DNA of 64,000 bases from Styela clava (taxonomy: Eukaryota > Chordata > Ascidiacea > Stolidobranchia > Styelidae). Below are positions 60,701 to 64,000 of this stretch, piece by piece (within the stretch, counting starts at the first letter, position 1; each line of letters begins with the position of its first letter). Made by a program: the position numbers and the translations under genes. The stretch spans positions 13,516,001 through 13,580,000 of the forward strand of contig NC_135251.1 of the NCBI RefSeq assembly GCF_964204865.1, read 5' to 3'. Under the pieces are notes generated by a model that worked only from the letters and a program-made list of their open reading frames with translations, ran no database searches and was not told the origin of the DNA.

Positions 60701-61828
60701 AAAAGGGAGATGATGTCAGGATGTCACCATTACCTGGTTCTAAACAATGGAAACCTGCTGTTATAATTGATCATCATCAAAACCCAAGATCATATATTGT
60801 TCAATCGAATGGAAGAAAATACAGAAGGAATAGAAAGCATCTTAGAAAATCTACAAACATTGCCAATAAAAATGCTCATCATTATGATTCTGATTATGAT
60901 CCCCATGTTGATTCTGATAATGAAAATACCCACAGCCCACCTCCTAATAATAGGCACAGAGCAACAGATAACCACAATGCTACATTGCGAAATAATCAGA
61001 GAGATAACAGATACTATGTTACTAGGCGTGGTCGGATTATACATCCTCCAAATAGGCTCAATCTTTAATAGCATTGTGCATGCAAGTTTTCGTTGTGTTG
61101 TGTTCTTTTTATTTCAGTGTAAGTGTATATGTTTCTACTGAAAGAATAAGGGATGTAATGTATGGCAACTATCAGTTAGGGTCAAAGGTCATCCTAGAGT
61201 TGACTATTAGTTTGCTATGTTCAGCTAGCGTCGTGTGTGCTTCTGTATCCAATATAATCTGTGTGTAATGTTTTGAATAACAAATACAAGTTTCTGCAAT
61301 ACAACATACTGAATCGTAAATCAGTCTGTCAGTGCTATTAGAAGTAGCCAGATATAATATAAGTACACAACGTAGCAGAACATAACATACATATTAATCT
61401 CAAACTTAACGGATGTGGTTTTAAATGAATTAATCAATATATATTTATTATTTCATTATTTATCAGAAGCTCATATCTGTTTGTCGGAGTGTGCTATGGA
61501 AGTTCTCTGTTCTTTGGATTTGTTGTGTTTAGCTTCTTGGGACACATGGCACATGAGCAAGGAAAGGATATTAGGAATGTTGTGGAAGGAGGTAGAGTAA
61601 TTTAGATAATAATGATTATTTGGATGATTCAACTTTCATGCATTTTATTGCCCCGATCTCTTCGCGTTCACAATTATTATTAATGATCGTTTTTTATGAT
61701 TTTTTATGTGTCCAGGACCTGGACTCGTTTTTCAAGTTTTCCCTGCTGAATTTGCATTGTTGCCAGCATCTCAACTCTGGTCCGCTTTATTTTTTATTAC
61801 GCTGACAGGTCTTGCCATCGACGGTTCG
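51752..61828 (+). CDS. SLC6 Na+/Cl- coupled transporter, 5' nine exons (3' end not in window)
   Basis: Exons: 51752-51816, 52645-52751, 53216-53346, 53770-53896, 54146-54284, 54912-55047, 55540-55674, 56172-56275, 61467-61591, 61716-61828 (the first is inferred from phase). They give about 394 residues of a usual 600-650, through roughly TM8. TM1 reads [10 protein letters not shown] then [12 protein letters not shown]2 has a Cys pair (C143, C152) in the family's PW--C---WN---C pattern and sequons NRS, NSS and NIS. Gly41, where monoamine carriers have Asp, points to the amino-acid/GABA/taurine-type branch. Odd points: Asn39 where family members usually have Ala, and Ser49 where the family has Pro (WRFP). 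It imports a small organic solute across the plasma membrane; the substrate is not determinable here. The intron at 56276-61466 is swollen by a Ty3/Gypsy insertion. Confidence 0.88.
52182..52366. mobile_element. MITE of the 9-bp-TSD family, copy 3
   Basis: A 185-bp element in SLC6 intron 1, starting GGTGACCGTACATTTGAAA and ending TTCAATTGTACGGGAACC, with a perfect 9-bp duplication GTACGTTAC (52173-52181 and 52367-52375). It is in reverse orientation to copies 1 and 2; the core reads GGGTTAGGGTTAG. Confidence 0.88.
54480..54780. repeat. LINE-like 3' tail with (CAGA)n run
   Basis: In SLC6 intron 5, the sequence CGTTCGTGAGATATCGCGTT followed by CATCTAACAGACAAACAGAC and further CAGA/CAAA repeats resembles the 3' ends of invertebrate RTE-type elements. 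GATCGATAA palindromes flank it. The assignment is by resemblance only. Confidence 0.4.
55841..56040 (+). repeat. GGGCGCTCC-end dispersed repeat, copy 2
   Basis: In SLC6 intron 7. Begins GGGCGCTCCAGAAGTGTGTG, then TATGGAGGTAACTAATTTTG and CACTTGGCTAACACAGACAG. It is the reverse-oriented counterpart of 29720-29952. Confidence 0.6.
56754..56987 (+). repeat. 5' LTR
   Basis: 234 bases, from TGTAATGTATGGCAACTATC to CAGAACATAACA. Same length and, by eye, the same sequence as the 3' LTR. It should carry promoter and R/U5 signals; exact boundaries within the LTR are not visible. Confidence 0.95.
56988..56999 (+). other. Primer-binding site (tRNA-Leu type)
   Basis: TGGTGTCAGAAG abuts the 5' LTR directly. 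It is complementary to the 3' end of animal tRNA-Leu(CAA) (…CTTCTGACACCA), so minus-strand synthesis is probably primed by that tRNA. Confidence 0.75.
57088..61068 (+). CDS. Gag-Pol polyprotein of Ty3/Gypsy element, 1326 aa
   Basis: A single open frame with no frameshift between gag and pol. Order: Gag-like region (1-220); Cys cluster from residue 222 and a CX2CX4HX4C zinc knuckle ([14 protein letters not shown], about 245-258); aspartic protease with DTGA at 325; reverse transcriptase with PYGL and the catalytic IMDD (Asp at about 602, in place of the usual Y-DD); RNase H starting about DAS 749; integrase with an HHCC zinc region (H...H, CSKCATYQ) and a D,D35E core (about D1024, D1077, E1113). 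The protease-RT-RNase H-integrase order defines Ty3/Gypsy. The start is the first ATG of the frame, 88 bases after the primer site. Overlapping frames in both strands are shadows. No defects were found. Confidence 0.97.
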   Translation: MSMSNNFDHPMIDWNSHDLYQEFCRFKTHVQFIFDGPLAKLPAAEKAGWLGTWIGHEGREIYKTLTWEEEEKKDPFAVLAKFEKYVRPRKNKRINRHKLMRRKQGSSESFDNFVKDLKIILMDCEYADSDDILIDCIIDGVHEKKLQERLLDKGEDLTLAKALEIGQQYELAQKQIRIVRDEEDSSVSRIAQNPYRQSNFSYSDKKQKSKNASFDRKYDKKCSRCGTDISHSRYKGNCPAVGSQCSYCKKPNHWKAVCRRRTKINSVKTESETTSENNDEISSMNSMESEPQVVDLHALNYKKHSHGKWYVTLFLNKSPLNFRIDTGAGCNTITLSDYNNMSDKGIQKKSTKLLRSYTNHCFKPVASVDFNINHNNKNVKATFEIVKFKQENVISGDLAEELNLISRLQPLDITSDLTNETLREFPEMSNTSGTLPGEYTIKLVPNAKGVIHAARRQPVALKTKIIEKLNEMERNGHITKVEQPTEWVSSMVVSVRKDKLRICIDPSDLNTVIKREHHPMKTIEEVVSDIPDAKVFSVLDAKNGFMQIKLDEASSFLTTFNTIAGRYRWLRLPYGLVCSPEIYQRIMDRMLEDIPGAVAIMDDILVTGRDIKHHDEILKKVIQKATNYNLSLNFKKCLIRKNEVPYIGHLLTSEGLKADPAKVQAVRNMPEPKDKSDVKRFLSFLNYLSKFIPKFSEVDAPLRELLKEKVEFSWQSAQKEAFCKLKELCCKPPVLKYYDVTKPVEIHCDASQNGLGAVLLQDGRPIAYSSRAMTDTEKRYAQIEKELLSIVHACKKFHCYIFGKRVTVYNDHKPLEMIAKKPWLSIPMRLQKMFMNLQWYDLEIKYRRGVDMILPDTLSRAFLTDKSSEIYGLEYINMMDFISVSKEKYLELQKLTKEELSFLQLTIQNGWPDTRKELDVSLRPFWDSRSELAVLDGIIYKGMRIVIPPSMQQYVLKLVHESHLGIVKCKQRAREVFFWPSMNSDVEQLVKNCSKCATYQKALSKEPLNPSIPPTLPYQEIGTDLFEFEARNYIITVDYYSKFIEVDELRDISSKSVINALKSQFCRHGIPILIRSDTGSQYNSDEFRKFCKAYGIEHKMSSPYFQSSNGEAERCIQTVKNLWRKCEDKHLALLDYRTTPLEGIGLSPAQLLMGRRTRNTLPIATALLAPSFFDRNEVQRRMALEKAKQKYYYDKSSMIEHDELKKGDDVRMSPLPGSKQWKPAVIIDHHQNPRSYIVQSNGRKYRRNRKHLRKSTNIANKNAHHYDSDYDPHVDSDNENTHSPPPNNRHRATDNHNATLRNNQRDNRYYVTRRGRIIHPPNRLNL
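61139..61153 (+). other. Polypurine tract
   Basis: TGAAAGAATAAGGGA directly precedes the 3' LTR; it is almost all purine and is in the place expected for plus-strand priming. Confidence 0.65.
61154..61387 (+). repeat. 3' LTR
   Basis: 234 bases, reading the same as the 5' LTR, followed by the target duplication TACAT. Confidence 0.95.
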
Positions 61829-64000
61829 GTAAGAATTGCTTGTATTTTAATTTACGTTTAAATTTTGCTTTTTTTTAATATGTATTTTGAAGACTACATT
61901 TTTGCATATTTAGCCACTTGTTCATACGTGAATTTTTGCAAAACATTAGTGAATTATTTCAAAGTTTAAATGTTCAATTGACGGTGATGAAACTAAACGT
62001 TCTAGTTACATATTACGTGAGTTTCGCAAGACCGACGTCACTTGTGAAGTCAGAATCCAACCGATTCCAAATTACAGCCCTAACCTGGCCCGAAAACTCA
62101 ATCTAACATCCTAGCGCTCTAATGTAACATGACTATATTACTACAATCCCGCAACATTATCATTATTTATATTGGTTAGACCAGGACAAACTTAAAAGAT
62201 TTTAGTCCTTCCCAAGCTAAGAAATACATACACTGTTAAAAAAATTTTTCCAAATTTACTAAAAAAAAATGGCAGCAAAAGTACTGGCCCCATGTAAAAA
62301 AATTTACAGGCCCTATCAGTAGTATTATGAACAGTATTTTTAGTAAATTTACAGAGATTGATGGTAGCAAAAATTACTATAAAACTGTAAAAAATACTAC
62401 TTTTTTGACGGCAGTAAACCTACCCATCAGTAGTAATATTTTTTACCTTAAAATAGTAAATAAAATTACTATCTCGATGGCAGCTACCTTACCCGACAGT
62501 AGTACCATACAATACTAGCATGATGGTAATTTCTCACTCGCGATGACCGAACCACTACGAGAGTAGCAAAGCTATTTACTAGCACGACACAACAGTAAAC
62601 ACACATATTACAGTTAAAATAAAAAAAACGAGATTCTGGAAACGAAAATCATTTTATTACAATTGATATTTTTATAAAACCATAAATACACACTGAACGC
62701 CTCTAAGGCTTGTCAAACAGTTTCGAAAAAAATTTCAGAAAATATATGGTCTACAGTCAAATTTAAACACCTATTAGGAGACGTTGAAGGCTATCCATGC
62801 AATAAAATGAGGGCACAAGTTCTTGTAGGACATAGGAATTCTGTATGTAATGGATCAAAATCGAGTTTCTATTGGCACTTGTTAGAAATCTGGTCTATAC
62901 ATTTCGAGGTCTATTTATTTATCTCAATAGATCCAAATAAAGTCAAACAAGAAAACGTTTTAGGACTGGGTTGTTTAGTTGACAAACTTATTTTGAAATC
63001 AAATTTCTGGATACCAGGCTATGAGACGCTGGCAAACGTGACATAATAACGAGACTATTGTAAGAATTTCACGATTTTTTGCACTTTACTCTAATTATAA
63101 TGTTTCAAAATGAAAATTTTGGGAAATATCATGCAACCTATTTTGTAGCTATGGCAAGAGTTTCAAAGATGACAAATTCTAAAGGTAATTATGCAAGATA
63201 ATTTTCAAGATAAGATTTCAAGGGGCGTGAAGTCGAAGAGCGGGAGTTTGAGGATTTTGGTAGGAGCATGAGTGGGAGTTCTAAATTTTGAAGCTTGCAG
63301 AGTCTATAGAGTTAATCATAGTCGGAGTTTATCCACACTTATGAATAGAGTTTGACTGGACATTTTTAAAGCTCATGAGCTAGGAGCAGAGTTTGCAGAA
63401 GTTGCAAATTCGAAAATGTTAAAATTGATAAAACTGGACAAAAAGTTACACTAAAGCAGCTAGCATAGCAGCAGTCAAATCTTATAAGATCAGGGAGTCA
63501 AGAGTTTTAATTCATATTTTGAAAGAGTCTTGAGCAGGAGACGGAGTCATATATTTGCAAGCGTGGGAGTTGATAGTCATGAGTGGAAGCCAGAAATTTT
63601 GTGGTTGAAGAAGATTACGGAGCAGAGTTTGTCTAAAATTATCCAGACTTCACACCCAACACACAGCTAAATCATTTTTTATCAAATTAATCGATCAGCC
63701 AAAAGCAGGGCTGCGAACTCGAACTTCGAAAAACTCTATCAAGTACATGAACTCAAACCCCTGACCAGGGTAATGAACTCGAACTTGAGAAACTCAATCA
63801 AAGGCATGTGAAAATTTGATCGAGTTTTCACCCCTGGTCAAAAGTGATGTAAGCTGCAGTAACACCACCAAAGTTTACTTAAACATCAATTTCTAACAAC
63901 GGCACATATAACGCCTGTGATAGATTCACTCTTCTTGCAAGGCCGATTACTTTTGCATGAACGTCTTTGCCTTTACTTTTTTTCGACTTAGTGCCTCTGG
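61829..64000 (+). other. SLC6 intron running to window end
   Basis: No further SLC6 exon (TM9-12) was found. Besides the repeat at 62235, the last 800 bases hold degenerate GGAGTTTG/GGAGTC-like and AACTCGAACTT-like repeats (about 63210-63840). Confidence 0.45.
62235..62570. repeat. Degenerate TAGTA/TTTACTGT repeat
   Basis: Variants of AAATTTACT, GGCAGC-AA, CAGTAGTA-TA and TTTTTTAC-GTAAAATAGTA recur every 60-70 bases. It is non-coding and lies in the SLC6 intron after the exon ending 61828. Confidence 0.5.

Larger units (their letters stand above)
56754..61387 (+). mobile_element. Complete Ty3/Gypsy LTR retrotransposon, 4634 bp
   Basis: Two 234-bp LTRs (56754-56987 and 61154-61387) that appear base-for-base identical on reading, each TG...CA, with a perfect 5-bp target duplication TACAT (56749-56753 and 61388-61392). 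A primer-binding site, one uninterrupted gag-pol frame and a polypurine run are all present. It is inserted in the sense direction in an SLC6 intron, between exons that remain in phase. Identical LTRs, an intact frame and an intact duplication indicate very recent movement. No env-like frame and no chromodomain were seen. Confidence 0.97.

Overview
This is eukaryotic, AT-rich, intron-bearing DNA. Introns are mostly a few hundred bases, and transposon debris is dense. The conserved proteins (POLR2G, TATDN3, an EML, an SLC6 carrier) are animal-type, and the compact gene spacing with many hAT-like MITEs and a tRNA-derived SINE suggests an invertebrate, perhaps a tunicate. The species assignment is an inference and is not proven by anything here. 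Most lines below come from joining exons by reading frame, splice sites and family alignment from memory. Exon sums are multiples of three for the four complete multi-exon genes.

Layout. 1-600: decayed LINE RNase H end. About 795-16550: a large inverted duplication with two complete nine-exon rhodopsin-family GPCR genes head to head (minus 1018-6522; plus 11367-16329), and a broken third copy (8864-9405) between them. 16600-18200: nested hAT-like elements. 18400-21100: tandem repeats and one unassigned candidate exon. 21140-23516 (minus): TATDN3. 25427-27312 (plus): POLR2G, divergent from TATDN3 with a foldback MITE between them. 27646-28400: remnant of a hAT transposase. 28954-43030 (minus): 20-exon EML microtubule-associated protein, with SINE and tandem repeats in its introns. 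43-51.7 kb: no recognised gene, several repeats. 51752-61828 (plus, continues beyond the window): SLC6 Na+/Cl- coupled transporter, whose intron 8 holds an apparently brand-new, structurally complete Ty3/Gypsy LTR retrotransposon (56754-61387). 62-64 kb: degenerate repeats; the remaining SLC6 exons are not seen.

The genes do not form one pathway. The main points of interest are the GPCR inverted pair with a non-canonical DRY position (LRL), patchy near-identity between the copies, a MITE family with 9-bp target duplications and telomere-like internal sequence, and the young LTR element.
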